DNA of 64,000 nt, taken from positions 221,581-285,580 of the forward strand of contig JAGBJI010000009.1 in assembly GCA_017934545.1 (NCBI GenBank), written 5' to 3'. This DNA comes from Bacteroidales bacterium. GTDB taxonomy: Bacteria > Bacteroidota > Bacteroidia > Bacteroidales > P3. The notes beneath the pieces are model-generated. The model worked only from the letters and a program-made list of their open reading frames with translations, did no database searches and had not been told where the DNA came from. The first letter of the stretch is position 1, and every line of letters begins with the position of its first letter. Made by a program: the position numbers and the translations under genes. Positions 55,801 through 63,971 of the stretch are shown here, one piece after another.

Positions 55801-57550
55801 TATAATTTATAGTTATAAGACCTGTACAATTTTTGAAAGCATATTCAGATATATTTACTACGGATGCAGGAATCGTTATCTGTTTAACATTCTTCTGATT
55901 TACCAAAAAATAAGGAGGAATATATTTCACGTTTTCTCCGATAGTTACTGTTTCCAAATTAGGACTATCTTGCAACCAATGTATATTTTCAGTAGACTGA
56001 ACTTGATAACAACTGTCAGCATTGTAGTTTAATGTAGTTAATCCTGTGCAATTCTTAAAAGCAGAGATACCTATACTCTTTACTTTTTCAGGTATGCTTA
56101 TTGTTGATACTTTGCTTTTACCAAAAATAAAATACGACGGAATGTATTTCACATTATTTCCTATATTTACTGTAGTAAGCTCTGTCCAAGTAACAGTACA
56201 ATCGGAAAGATATCCTGCATTACAACTATCAGCATTGAAATTAAATTCAGTTATCCCACTGCAGCCATAGAATGCATTTTGACCTATAGAAACAACTTGT
56301 GTAGGAATCGTTATTTTTTTTATATTTGGGTTACTTTGACTGATGAAATTATTGGGAATAACTTTTACTGTATCGTCTATGATTAACTTTTCTATTTGAG
56401 AACAACCATATATCCAGTTAGTACTAGTAAAACCTTCTCCGGAACAACTAATCGCACTATAGTTTATAGTTTTTAATTTGCTGCAATAAGCGAATACCCC
56501 TTTACCCATATTTTCAACGCTATTACCTATCGTTACAGATGATATATTTGAACAAGCATTAAACGCACCATCTCCGATATCCGTAACCTTATCAGGTATA
56601 AATGCATATTTCAAAGATGTACAATTTGAAAAAGCATATTTCTCAATGGATTGAAGATTAATAGTTTTCATAATCTCCTCTAAAGATTTACAATTAGAAA
56701 ATGCTCTTTCTGGTATAGTAGCAATATTAAGACTCAATGAAACTTCAGTCATGGATGCACAATCGGAAAATACCCGTTTTCCGATGGATGTCACACTATT
56801 CGGTATTGCTATACTTGTCAGATTAGCACAACCTTGAAATGCTCCATTACCTATTGTTTCAAGTGATTCTGGCAAAGTTATATCAGATATACTACAATAC
56901 GCAAAAGAGGAATCTCCAATAGAAGTCAATTTATCCGGAAGTGTGATTTCTGTAACTTTTGATTGATTATATATAAATTTATCTGGGATGGTTTTCACAG
57001 AGTCACCTATAATAACATTTGTTATAGGCAAATTATAAAACCAACCGTTACCTGTGCCTTCGTACTTACAATCAATAGCAGTCCAATTAATATAGGATAA
57101 TGACGAACAGCCCTCAAATGCCTCACTGTGCAGATAAGAAACACTCTTTCCTATCTTAATTTCATTTAATTTGGAACAAAGAGTGAAAGCCTTACCAATC
57201 GTCGTTACACTATCAGGAATATTTATAAAAGTCAATTTTGTACAACCATGAAAAGCGTGAATACCGATTTTCTTGATAGAATTTGGTAAAGTAACACTGG
57301 TTAAATTTATACAACCGTTAAAAGCATTATCTCCTATGTCCGTAACATTGTATGTTTTTCCATTATATGTTACCGTAGAAGGAATTGTAACACTTCCAGA
57401 GTAACTATTATAACTAAGGCTTCCATAAGTAACATATACATTACTTCCTCCATTGTTACCATAGAAAATGCCATTTACATAGAATGTTAAACCATGAACA
57501 GATGCAACAGAAACTACTGTCGCAATAAGGATTGCAAATAATTTTCTCAT
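52847..57550 (-). CDS. giant BspA-like leucine-rich-repeat surface protein with FN3-like repeats and T9SS domain
   Basis: A 1567-residue secreted protein. The signal peptide is MRKLFAILIATVVSVASVHG. Residues about 60-860 are some 30 LRR_5 (BspA) repeats (for example IGDNAFNGCINLTSVTLP, IGKAAFCNCTGLKYV). Residues about 880-1480 are six FN3-like domains; two of them, about 970-1164, are nearly identical at DNA level. The end is a type A T9SS domain (VYPNPAKDVVILDLG, GWQSGVYYIKVGD, KLIVK). BspA-like proteins bind host proteins or other bacteria. A related 344-residue gene lies 92 bp upstream on the same strand. Expression is likely from the same transcript. Confidence 0.92.
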   Translation of the reverse strand: MRKLFAILIATVVSVASVHGLTFYVNGIFYGNNGGSNVYVTYGSLSYNSYSGSVTIPSTVTYNGKTYNVTDIGDNAFNGCINLTSVTLPNSIKKIGIHAFHGCTKLTFINIPDSVTTIGKAFTLCSKLNEIKIGKSVSYLHSEAFEGCSSLSYINWTAIDCKYEGTGNGWFYNLPITNVIIGDSVKTIPDKFIYNQSKVTEITLPDKLTSIGDSSFAYCSISDITLPESLETIGNGAFQGCANLTSIAIPNSVTSIGKRVFSDCASMTEVSLSLNIATIPERAFSNCKSLEEIMKTINLQSIEKYAFSNCTSLKYAFIPDKVTDIGDGAFNACSNISSVTIGNSVENMGKGVFAYCSKLKTINYSAISCSGEGFTSTNWIYGCSQIEKLIIDDTVKVIPNNFISQSNPNIKKITIPTQVVSIGQNAFYGCSGITEFNFNADSCNAGYLSDCTVTWTELTTVNIGNNVKYIPSYFIFGKSKVSTISIPEKVKSIGISAFKNCTGLTTLNYNADSCYQVQSTENIHWLQDSPNLETVTIGENVKYIPPYFLVNQKNVKQITIPASVVNISEYAFKNCTGLITINYNADSCSGKGFSPIYGNKTIYTNWLDNCSNLTKLNIGNTVRYIPAYFMYNSDIVDTVKSSSLEFIGKAAFCNCTGLKYVDIANIRTIYDSVFYGCTNLKNIKLSDSITYLGSEIFKNCQSLPIENNIRYADNFLVEATDKSYASYNIKENVRYIGSSAFKNCSTLSSFDVPDNLRVICSEAFSGCTSLSCVNIPDSVIAIGNKAFSNCSKLRSIAIGENVSSMGQQVLSGCDSIYIYMFPKEPPTTDIGLGYSEKGKSVVVLSDETDNYSYYWKNGWKSVYTYYPSKFLISSVGPEQSYAYVTGYWQKIGELSSIIVYPANCVYPTKVTHYGFLLKESSASIYANDISFEGNYMKIDNLTPNTEYTLLPYAAFEGDTIFGEAKTFKTLGNTTPQPTVTVTTSAATNIAQTTATLNGTATVTNGTISSKGFQYKKSSATAYSKVNVTGSTLTYNLTGLTANTDYSFRAFAVVSGDTTFGEVKTFKTLQNSTPQPTVTVTTSAATNIAQTTATLNGTATVSNGTISAKGFQYKKSSATAYSKVNVTGSILTYNLTGLTANTDYSFRAFAVVSGDTTFGEVKTFKTLQPTVNITVTTLDATDITSTSARLNGKYTCSDNDYFQMKGFYIRAKYSGETYQQVGQLTSNFAANAGQELGINLTDLNSDATLYFQCYVVTTNNDTIFGTEKSFKTLANTNTDNIVVTTVKADHIANTSAIIYGKYTADKYTNFKEFAIEIKKTNGGTYTKLGNLTSNFSAQAGKDLNVLADGLSKGTSYTYRVYVVTNTDTIFGGEKTFTTLNQTIKITATTMEPTDITETSVTLHGKFTANDYSTMKEFGIQAKYSGGKYETIAQLTEDFPYYDGEDLHTTLSDLNKGAEMYVRAFVRTSNDTIFGTEKKFTLQGYAGIEDVKDTKTITVYPNPAKDVVILDLGDLVLDNTDAITIINSIGQVVYKSNIQSQKSEIDVRGWQSGVYYIKVGDVTQKLIVK
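54057..54644. repeat. two 294-bp tandem copies inside the LRR gene
   Basis: 54057-54350 and 54351-54644 are nearly identical, each encoding one 98-residue FN3-like domain. High DNA identity indicates recent duplication and a site for copy-number change. Confidence 0.85.
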
Positions 57551-57593
57551 TTTATTTGTTTTTTATTTGTCAAACTTCTAATGTTCTTTTTAA

Positions 57594-57625
57594 AAGGAGG
57601 TATACCTAAATAGATATACCTCCTT
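57594..57625 (-). terminator. terminator or attenuator between two LRR genes
   Basis: Stem AAGGAGGTATA/TATACCTCCTT, with T-rich continuation on the minus strand, located just after the 344-residue gene. Confidence 0.75.
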
Positions 57626-57642
57626 ATATGCAAATGTTTAAC

Positions 57643-58677
57643 CTATTCAACAATTAATTTCTTGGTAACATTACCTACTGTGATGTAATAAACACCGGTT
57701 TTTAATGATGTAGTGTTTAACGTGTAAGATGTAGCATTTGGTTTAGTTTCCGATAAAATCAATCTGCCTTGTGCGTCATATACATTGATTGTCATATGCT
57801 CCGCATTACATTCTACATTCTCTATAACTACAAAGTCTTTTGCAGGATTAGGATAAACGGAAATTATATTGCCTTCTGCGACATCATCTATACCGACACC
57901 GCCGCAATTTTCTACAATATTGAACCATTTCCAACCAGCACTTGATTGATACACGGCTTTTTGCCCACAAGGAACTATACAAGTAATATTTTTGGATAAT
58001 CCCTCAAAAGCATAATCCGCTAAATCTGCAGGTACATCTGCTTTGCAAATTATAGTATCTAAACGATTGCAACCGGAAAAAGCATCAGGCCCGATGTATT
58101 GTAAATTTTTTCCTATAGTTAGTTTCCCACTTAAAAACATATCATAAAAACAAAACCTAAAAGCATTACCTTGTATAGCTACAACAGGGCATGATTTTCC
58201 GTTATAGGTTATGTTGTCAGGAATAGATATATCTACTATTATATTATCAAAGTCATCTCCCTCAAACATTGAAGGCGGATATGTATAATCTATAACTACG
58301 GCTTCATCTGAATCAGTGAATCCATAATACAAATCACCTATTTTTACACCTTGAAGCGTTGTGAATGTACCGATTGCTTTAAGATGTTCATAATCCCCAG
58401 TGGTGTTTGTAGTGTAAACTTCGTACGTAGTATTCGGGTCTAAACCGGAAAAAGTTACATATTTTCCCCAAGTTCTGGTACGCAACTCTTCCCATTTATA
58501 AGAAGATGCACCTTGTTTCGTTATAGCAAGAGTAGTGATGTAACCGGATACATCGTTATCCCCTGCGATAATCGTCACCGACGTTCTGGTAAGACTTCCT
58601 ACTGACCATGCAACAGCGTTGCCGCTTACTACTACTGTCGCAATAACAATTGCGACGAATTTTACTAATTTTTTCAT
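57643..58677 (-). CDS. small BspA-like T9SS surface protein
   Basis: A 344-residue secreted protein. The signal peptide is within MKKLVKFVAIVIATVVVSGNA. Residues about 25-105 are an FN3-like domain (YVTFSGLDPNTTYEVYTTN, FTTLQG). About 110-240 hold one or two LRR_5 repeats (VAIQGNAFRFCFYDM, IGPDAFSGCNRLDTI). The last 75 residues are a type A T9SS domain (VYPNPAKDFVVIENV, LKTGVYYITVGNVTKKLIVE). It looks like a compact relative of the following giant protein. It starts 15 bp after an unknown gene. Confidence 0.88.
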   Translation of the reverse strand: MKKLVKFVAIVIATVVVSGNAVAWSVGSLTRTSVTIIAGDNDVSGYITTLAITKQGASSYKWEELRTRTWGKYVTFSGLDPNTTYEVYTTNTTGDYEHLKAIGTFTTLQGVKIGDLYYGFTDSDEAVVIDYTYPPSMFEGDDFDNIIVDISIPDNITYNGKSCPVVAIQGNAFRFCFYDMFLSGKLTIGKNLQYIGPDAFSGCNRLDTIICKADVPADLADYAFEGLSKNITCIVPCGQKAVYQSSAGWKWFNIVENCGGVGIDDVAEGNIISVYPNPAKDFVVIENVECNAEHMTINVYDAQGRLILSETKPNATSYTLNTTSLKTGVYYITVGNVTKKLIVE

Positions 58678-58692
58678 CTTATTTATCCTTTT

Positions 58693-59652
58693 TTAATTTT
58701 TGTTTGTTATGTAATTTTCTTTCCAATGGTTTAATAATGAAGACATACATTCTTTGTCTGACAGACCTTTGAATATATCTTCCGCCTTCATCGTCTTAAA
58801 TTTTTCAACAATAATCTTATTGATGTCTGCAGAGTAGGTTGTCACAACTATTCCGTCAGTTCCTTTCCGTTGTTTATCCTCTTTACTGCACAACGCAGGA
58901 TATGCTGTCCACATCCTTTTATTGTATTCCTCTGCACTTTCTCCGTTATTAATTTCTAACTTCAGGTTTTTAATAAACTTTTTGTAATCATCTTCAGCAA
59001 GCAATAAAGACAAATTACCGTTAGAAAATTTACCCATCCGCCAAAGATAAGCATCCAAAATATCAAATTGCTGCATACCATCAAACAAGACGTCTTTGTC
59101 AAAAATTTTCTTTCTGACAATATCCAAATCATCTATATATGTATGAATATTCTCTGCATGAGTCTTATTCTTGGTTATACCTAATATCTTGCAAAGTTTC
59201 GGGTAAGAAGCAACAGCCAAATTGTCATAAATAGGAAAACCTATCGGGTCATTATCCTTATTAGTCATAAAGACATAATAGATATATTTAGACAATAACG
59301 AAGTTTGAAGAGAACCTAATGATAAATTTTTACGAATACCGTACTGTGTACTGAACAATTCTTTGTCATCAGCCCCTTTCTCACGGATAGTTTTTGCGTA
59401 TTGAATAAACTTGCTTTCATCGCCGAATGACAGAATCTTATCTGCAATATGTTCCAATCCGAAATAATTGAAACTTGCATTGGTTGTGTACATAGAATCA
59501 AGCACCGTAAGTCTTAAAACTATATTCTCTTTACTGTAATTTTCTTTTGTTGTTTCAAACAATCTGCTCAACAAAGACTTTTGTTCAAAGTAAGCAACAT
59601 TACTTTCGTCTTTTGCAATAATGTTGAAAACATGTTTTAATTCATCGTTCAT
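58693..59652 (-). CDS. hypothetical protein, possible HhH-GPD/OGG-like fold
   Basis: A 319-residue cytoplasmic protein without signal or membrane segments. I cannot assign a family with certainty. The segment LGSLQTSLLSKYIYYVF followed by GFPIYDNLAV and later DAYLWRMGKF resembles the S..SK...H....FPIYD / LW..GK pattern I associate with OGG-like DNA glycosylase-fold proteins that occur in phage-defence neighbourhoods. The match is from memory and key catalytic Lys/Asp residues were not confirmed. It lies 15 bp upstream of the T9SS surface protein genes. A 360-bp leader with a G9 run and an 18-bp hairpin precedes it. Confidence 0.5.
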   Translation of the reverse strand: MNDELKHVFNIIAKDESNVAYFEQKSLLSRLFETTKENYSKENIVLRLTVLDSMYTTNASFNYFGLEHIADKILSFGDESKFIQYAKTIREKGADDKELFSTQYGIRKNLSLGSLQTSLLSKYIYYVFMTNKDNDPIGFPIYDNLAVASYPKLCKILGITKNKTHAENIHTYIDDLDIVRKKIFDKDVLFDGMQQFDILDAYLWRMGKFSNGNLSLLLAEDDYKKFIKNLKLEINNGESAEEYNKRMWTAYPALCSKEDKQRKGTDGIVVTTYSADINKIIVEKFKTMKAEDIFKGLSDKECMSSLLNHWKENYITNKN

Positions 59653-60014
59653 ATTTTTCTGCGCAGATAACCCGCTGCGACACCCGGGATTGACAGTGAA
59701 TAATTATGTTTCTGTATCTTTCTTCTTTTGGTTTATTGTTTTCTTGTCTGCCGTCATACAATATACACGTCATTTTACAGCACTATATAATGCAAGTAAG
59801 GAGTACGCACGCCTACGTGCATACTCCTTACTTAATATATTATATAAATTCTTTTCTGTGTTTGCTATACGGTATTGGAATAAAGCAAAAATACCCCCCC
59901 CCATACATTTAGTAATGAGGTGGTTATATTGTTATTTTGTTTGCTTGTATGCAATTTTTGTTCAATCATACGTCAAATTTCCTTGATTTGATTTTGCAAA
60001 TATACGAAAAATAA
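59653..60014 (-). promoter_or_regulatory. long leader with promoter, G9 run and hairpin
   Basis: This 362-bp gap has no ORF of note. On the minus strand it holds a -7 box TATATTTG (60004-59997), a run of nine G (plus-strand C9 at 59894-59902), and an 18-bp hairpin (59794-59811 with 59816-59833, one G-T type mismatch) about 140 bp before the start at 59652. The hairpin could be an attenuator. Confidence 0.55.
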
Positions 60015-60416
60015 TTATCTCTCAATCCAATTTTCAATATTAATATCCGGTATTCTTGCCAAATGCTTTACATTATCCGTTACCATAATCATATTATTTT
60101 TCACCGCCGTTGAACCGATTAACAAATCAAAATCATCTAATTTCTGTCCTTGTTTTTCTAACAACACTCTGTTGTCAGCGTAAGTTTCCAAACTATCATA
60201 TATATGTACAACAGAGAACGAATTGATAAATTCGCTTGTTATCTGCAAAGATTTGTTAGGATTATTGCTTTTTTTGGCTCCGTAAAGCAACTCAGCAACG
60301 GTAATATCCGATATAAAGCAATTCTCTTCTCCTCTTTCAAGGATAAATTTGTCTATATCATACATTCCCCGTATAAAGAAAATACAAATATTCGTATCTA
60401 AAAGGTATCGTTTCAT
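60015..60416 (-). CDS. vapC: VapC-type PIN-domain ribonuclease toxin
   Basis: A 133-residue PIN domain. Acidic residues appear in the expected order: YLLDTNICIFF (Asp7), ITVAELLYGA (Glu near 42), FDLLIGSTAV (Asp near 98) and VTDNVKHL (Asp near 117). VapC toxins cleave tRNA or rRNA and are neutralised by the cognate VapB. It starts 16 bp after the small upstream gene, forming the typical antitoxin-toxin order. The terminal INIENWIER is common in this group. Confidence 0.9.
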   Translation of the reverse strand: MKRYLLDTNICIFFIRGMYDIDKFILERGEENCFISDITVAELLYGAKKSNNPNKSLQITSEFINSFSVVHIYDSLETYADNRVLLEKQGQKLDDFDLLIGSTAVKNNMIMVTDNVKHLARIPDINIENWIER

Positions 60417-60432
60417 TGTCTTGTAGTTTTAA

Positions 60433-60717
60433 TTAATCAAACGAAACAATTTTACGGGAATATTCTCTGCCTTGATTGCGTGCTTGGGCAATGTCGTTTT
60501 GCATTTGCTCTCCTTCTTCTCCGGATAATGCACCGTACAAACGCATCAACTTTGACTGTTTTTGCAATATGTTGTCATCGGACATTATCATATTGAAATA
60601 TATGATAACCTTATTAACTTTATCTCTGTCATTCAGATTAACGAAATCGTGAATAAAGTTGTATTTCATTTCCGCTATACTTTCCGTAGTTGCCATAATA
60701 CGAGTTTTACTTTTCAT
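60433..60717 (-). CDS. putative antitoxin partner of VapC
   Basis: A 94-residue protein upstream of vapC. TESIAEMKYNFIHDFVNLND then helical KVIIYFNMIMSD; the C-terminal half (GEQMQNDIAQARNQGREYSRKI) resembles antitoxin tails that bind PIN toxins. No clear AbrB or RHH DNA-binding fold is visible at the N-terminus. The start could be the ATG at 60717 or one at 60696; the promoter -7 box ends 12 bp before the former, so translation from 60717 would be nearly leaderless. Called antitoxin mainly from context. Confidence 0.7.
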   Translation of the reverse strand: MKSKTRIMATTESIAEMKYNFIHDFVNLNDRDKVNKVIIYFNMIMSDDNILQKQSKLMRLYGALSGEEGEQMQNDIAQARNQGREYSRKIVSFD

Positions 60718-60728
60718 TTATACTGTTG

Positions 60729-60736
60729 CAAAAATA
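60729..60736 (-). promoter_or_regulatory. promoter of vapBC-type pair
   Basis: TATTTTTG on the minus strand, fitting TAnnTTTG. Confidence 0.55.
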
Positions 60737-60854
60737 CGAAATGTTTTTCAATTAACAATATCTTCAATTAAAAACTACGCATTGATTACCAATCCCACTG
60801 CACCTAATCTCCGCCTTTTCTTCACTCACCGCTGCTTTTTCGTATTACACTGCC

Positions 60855-60959
60855 GCCCTTTCAGAAAAGAATCTCAAAAAAATCACATTTTTTCACTAAA
60901 AAAACCTATTTTTTTGCATTAAAAAATCAGATTTTTTTACGATTACTTTCGCAAAGGGC
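60855..60959. repeat. family A 105-bp element, copy A7
   Basis: Termini GCCCTTTCAGAAAAGAAT and ATTACTTTCGCAAAGGGC; cores TCACA, CCTAT and TCAGA. Its right arm continues to about 61010 with AATTTTTATTGCATTGGGC-like sequence. In the 60718-61344 gap it is followed by plain AT-rich sequence (61020-61195) and a 32-bp array. Confidence 0.92.
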
Positions 60960-61200
60960 GGAATTTTTATTGCATTGGGCAAAATTTTATTGCGAAAAGG
61001 CGGAGAAAAAGTATAAAAAGGAAGTATTTAATTGCGAAAAAGACACAAGCAAAACAATTAAAAAGTATAAATAATTACATCTTTTAACAATCTACATTAA
61101 CCATCTTTTTTGAGTAAAAATAATCAATGATTTTTATAAATCAAAATAAGCTCTCATTATCTACTGATAACAAGGATATTAGACAATAAAACAATATCAC

Positions 61201-61328
61201 AAAATGCAATACTTTTGATATTTTTTATATTTAAAGTGCAATACTTTTCAGATTTTTCAACCTTAAACTGCAATGTTTTTAGGATTTTCAATCTATGAAC
61301 TGCGATATTTTAAATGTTTTTTACCGTT
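61201..61328. repeat. 32-bp direct-repeat array, downstream side of ATPase gene
   Basis: Four units of exactly 32 bp start at 61201, 61233, 61265 and 61297. Consensus start is AAACTGCAATACTTTT, then a T-rich part. The array ends 16 bp before the ATPase stop codon. Confidence 0.88.
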
Positions 61329-61344
61329 AAAAAATGATAAAACT

Positions 61345-62619
61345 TTAAACCTTATCTTCCAAAAACCACCATTCTGCGTTGACAATCTTTATTTTATGTC
61401 CGCCAATTTCCACAACGGAGGCATCGTTCATAGTTATAAGCAACAAATCCTCACAATGATATTTTTCCGCACCCTTTACCAGAGCATTAACCTCGCGGTT
61501 ATAAGTCTTTTTTGACGACAGCGACCAACAAACCTGAATCAATTGCTCCGTATGTCCCGCTTGGGTCACAAGAAAATCTATCTCATAGCCGTCTTTAGCA
61601 TAAAAAATATCCAACGATAACGGATTGCAACGCCGCAACAACTCAACATAAACCGCATTTTCCAATCTCCATCCCCAATTCTCCGCAGAAAAATTGTCCG
61701 TACGCTGCGATACAAACGACAAATCCACAACATATGCCTTTTCGTTGTATATCCGCTCACGGCTTTTGAACGAAAATTTCTTCAACCCTAACAACAGGTA
61801 CGCTTCTTTCAGATGCGAGTAATAGTTTTCGGCCGTATGCGACGAACCGAACGAAAAAATATCTTTCAGTTTATTGATTACCACTTCCTGCGAAAAGTTA
61901 TTTATCAAGTGGTTAGCCATATTGTTCAAGGCTTCTGTATATCGGATTTTAAACCTCTGCGAAATATCTTTTTTTATGATGGAATTCAACAAACTCATCA
62001 CATATTTCCGTTTGTTTTTCACGTTAACCGTTTCGGGCAAGCCGCCATCGGCAAGATATTCGGCAAGTGCTTTTGTGAGCAATGCGGCGGATTTGGTTGT
62101 CTTTTGCTCTGTGTCTATGTGTTTTACGCTGCAATACTCCGCAAAAGAGAACGGAAACAGTACTATCTCGTTGTACCGTCCCGTCAAATATGTACTCAAC
62201 TCCCCGCTTAACAGTTTTGCATTGGAACCTGTGATAAACAAATGAAGATTTTGGCGGAGCAATCTGTTGATAAACAAATGCCATTGCGGCACATTTTGTA
62301 TCTCGTCAAAAAACATGTAATCCGTGTCGCCGTAAACTATATAAGCCGCTTCCAACAACACATTCAAGTCGTCTTTTGTTAACGAAGACAACCGTTCATC
62401 GTCAAAATTAACATATATAAAATTGATGTTCTTTTGCTTCAAAACTTTAATACACAGTGTTGATTTACCGCAACGCCTCACTCCGATAACTATCTGTGCC
62501 AATGTACTGTCAAAATCGAACTGTTCTTCTTCCCTTCTTGCGCAGTATTTATTGATATTTATTGCTTCTATTTCTGCTTTTTGGTCGGACAATATCCTTA
62601 TAAAATCTTCTTTCTGCAT
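61345..62619 (-). CDS. ATP-binding protein with AAA_14 and DUF4143 domains
   Basis: A 424-residue ATPase. Walker A VIGVRRCGKSTLCIKVL lies near 45-61, Walker B YMFFDEIQNVPQW near 104, and sensor LFITGSNAKLLSGELSTYLTGR near 131-150. The C-terminal DUF4143 nuclease-like domain includes YEIDFLVTQAG with the ED...K-like pattern (EIDFLV, QVCWSLS). These archaeal/bacterial ATPases are widespread, often in multiple copies, and their function is unknown. The gene is flanked by two arrays of 32-bp direct repeats (61201-61328 and 62665-62794) in the same orientation. Confidence 0.9.
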   Translation of the reverse strand: MQKEDFIRILSDQKAEIEAININKYCARREEEQFDFDSTLAQIVIGVRRCGKSTLCIKVLKQKNINFIYVNFDDERLSSLTKDDLNVLLEAAYIVYGDTDYMFFDEIQNVPQWHLFINRLLRQNLHLFITGSNAKLLSGELSTYLTGRYNEIVLFPFSFAEYCSVKHIDTEQKTTKSAALLTKALAEYLADGGLPETVNVKNKRKYVMSLLNSIIKKDISQRFKIRYTEALNNMANHLINNFSQEVVINKLKDIFSFGSSHTAENYYSHLKEAYLLLGLKKFSFKSRERIYNEKAYVVDLSFVSQRTDNFSAENWGWRLENAVYVELLRRCNPLSLDIFYAKDGYEIDFLVTQAGHTEQLIQVCWSLSSKKTYNREVNALVKGAEKYHCEDLLLITMNDASVVEIGGHKIKIVNAEWWFLEDKV

Positions 62620-62639
62620 ATTTTCAAGCGATTAGGATG

Positions 62640-62647
62640 CAAAATTA
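62640..62647 (-). promoter_or_regulatory. promoter of DUF4143 ATPase gene
   Basis: TAATTTTG on the minus strand, 20 bp before the start codon and adjacent to the repeat array. Confidence 0.5.
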
Positions 62648-62664
62648 TGAAAAAATATTCAATT

Positions 62665-62794
62665 AAACTGCAATACTTTGAAAGTTTTTTACTTTTAAAG
62701 TGCAATATTTATGAAGTTTTTTTTACCTATAAACTGCAATACTTTTAAAGTTTTTCTCTTATAAAATGCAATACTTTTTAGTTTTTTATCCGCT
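62665..62794. repeat. 32-bp direct-repeat array, upstream side of ATPase gene
   Basis: Four units start at 62665, 62697, 62731 and 62763 (32, 34, 32, 32 bp), same consensus and orientation as the array at 61201. Confidence 0.88.
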
Positions 62795-62864
62795 GTAATA
62801 ATCACAAAAATCGGCTTAATGGACAAAATGGGAGGCTGAAGTATCGCAAAAAGTGTAGTAAATA

Positions 62865-63777
62865 TTAACGTTCATATTCTTTTGCAAGATATTTATCAAT
62901 AAAGATTTCCCTTTGCCTTATATTCATCCCGTTGTGTACTTTTAATTTACTTCTAAGGTGAGTAAAATAATCCTCTAACGCATTATTTGTATTAGGAATA
63001 CCTAATTCTATGAAGTCATACCACGTCCATAAATATTTCATATTTGTTTTCATACTCCTTACAGCACTTCTTAAACGCCTATGAATAAATATCTTTCTTT
63101 CGTTATCATCTATACTATGTTCCTGTAAAAATAATTCCAACGACTATTCCATGCATCAAAAGCACCGATAAAACTCTCTTTATCCATACACGTTATCTCT
63201 TTGACAAGTTGTAACAATTCTTGCCCTGCAATTGTTTCAGGTGATAATGTAAGGTATCTCTCTGTTATTTTTATCTGATGATATTGACACATCTGTATTT
63301 TGTAACCGTCAAGTTCTTTGAATAAACCTTTTAATCCGTCACAAACAATACCTAATATATTGAAACTATGCTCTTTCAACCACAGTATACCTTCTGTATA
63401 ATCCGATATATGTTCTTTTCTATATATGAACTTTCTCCATAAAATTTTTTTGGTTATTTTATCTTTAAATACCACCACACCGAAATTTCTTCCCCAATAA
63501 GTAGTATCCATTAAAACAATAACGTTTTTATCTTTAGATATATAACGAATAGAGCGGACACTTCCAATCCTGCGTTGAATGGTTCATCAGATAGCTGATT
63601 AAGAGTTTGTTTACCAAAAACATAATCATTGTAGATACGGTTAGTCAGAACTGTTTTGTTATTTAGAGTAAATTGTTTGCCGCAATCAAGACATTTATAC
63701 GATATTTTACCACGTTTTTTGCCGTTCTTTTTAGTGTGGCACGAACCACAAAACTTACACTTTTTTGCATGTGTTTT
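62865..63777 (-). pseudogene. IS1249-type transposase, frame-disrupted
   Basis: Read on the minus strand in three frames. First, a zinc-ribbon N-terminus (CKFCGSCHTKKNGKKRG, CLDCGKQF) with no in-frame start. Next, a catalytic part from about 63560 (VIVLMDTTYWGRNFG, GIVCDGLKGLF, CQYHQIKITERYLT). Last, from about 63130, a C-terminal part (LWTWYDFIELGIPNTNNALE, FIDKYLAKEYER). Shifts lie near 63570 and at a T5 run near 63130. One extra T there would restore the frame, so a -1 slip is conceivable but not documented for this family to my knowledge. Called a pseudogene because of two shifts and a missing start. Confidence 0.8.
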
Positions 63778-63790
63778 TTAAAAACCTTTG

Positions 63791-63798
63791 CAAAGGTA
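63791..63798 (-). promoter_or_regulatory. promoter-like box inside the IS right end
   Basis: TACCTTTG on the minus strand within a CCTTTGCAAAGG palindrome, placed to transcribe the transposase. Confidence 0.45.
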
Positions 63799-63928
63799 AC
63801 ATTTTTAATTAATTACAGCCTTTTCAGCTTACTTTTTTGTCCATTAAACCTAGATTTTCAAGGCTTAATGGATAAAATTAATGGTTTTTTGAAGACATTT
63901 TAAATTAATGGACATTTTTAATGATATT

Positions 63929-63966
63929 AACTATATACGGAGATTTTAAAATCTCCGTATATAGTT
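63929..63966. terminator. 38-bp perfect palindrome
   Basis: AACTATATACGGAGATTTT joined to its exact complement with no loop. It lies 5 bp from the end of the partial minus-strand gene at the window edge and is probably its terminator. Confidence 0.7.
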
Positions 63967-63971
63967 TACTG

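Larger units (their letters stand above)
62816..63847 (-). mobile_element. IS256/IS1249-like insertion sequence (decayed)
   Basis: About 1.03 kb bounded by imperfect 25-bp inverted repeats: left 62816-62840 starts TTAATGGACAAAATGGGAGG, and the right 63823-63847 is its complement with 21 of 25 matches. It contains one disrupted transposase. I see no matching target duplication in the flanks. The left repeat is 21 bp from the ATPase-side 32-bp array. Extra TTAATGGA words at about 63873-63912 lie just outside the right end. Confidence 0.75.

Noticed and set aside
59894-59902. C9 tract considered as coding phase variation
   Set aside because: No ORF spans it on either strand in a way that joins to a neighbouring gene; only a leader role is plausible.
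61201-62794. 32-bp repeat arrays considered as a CRISPR
   Set aside because: Units are contiguous with no spacers, units diverge within the repeat, and no cas genes are present.
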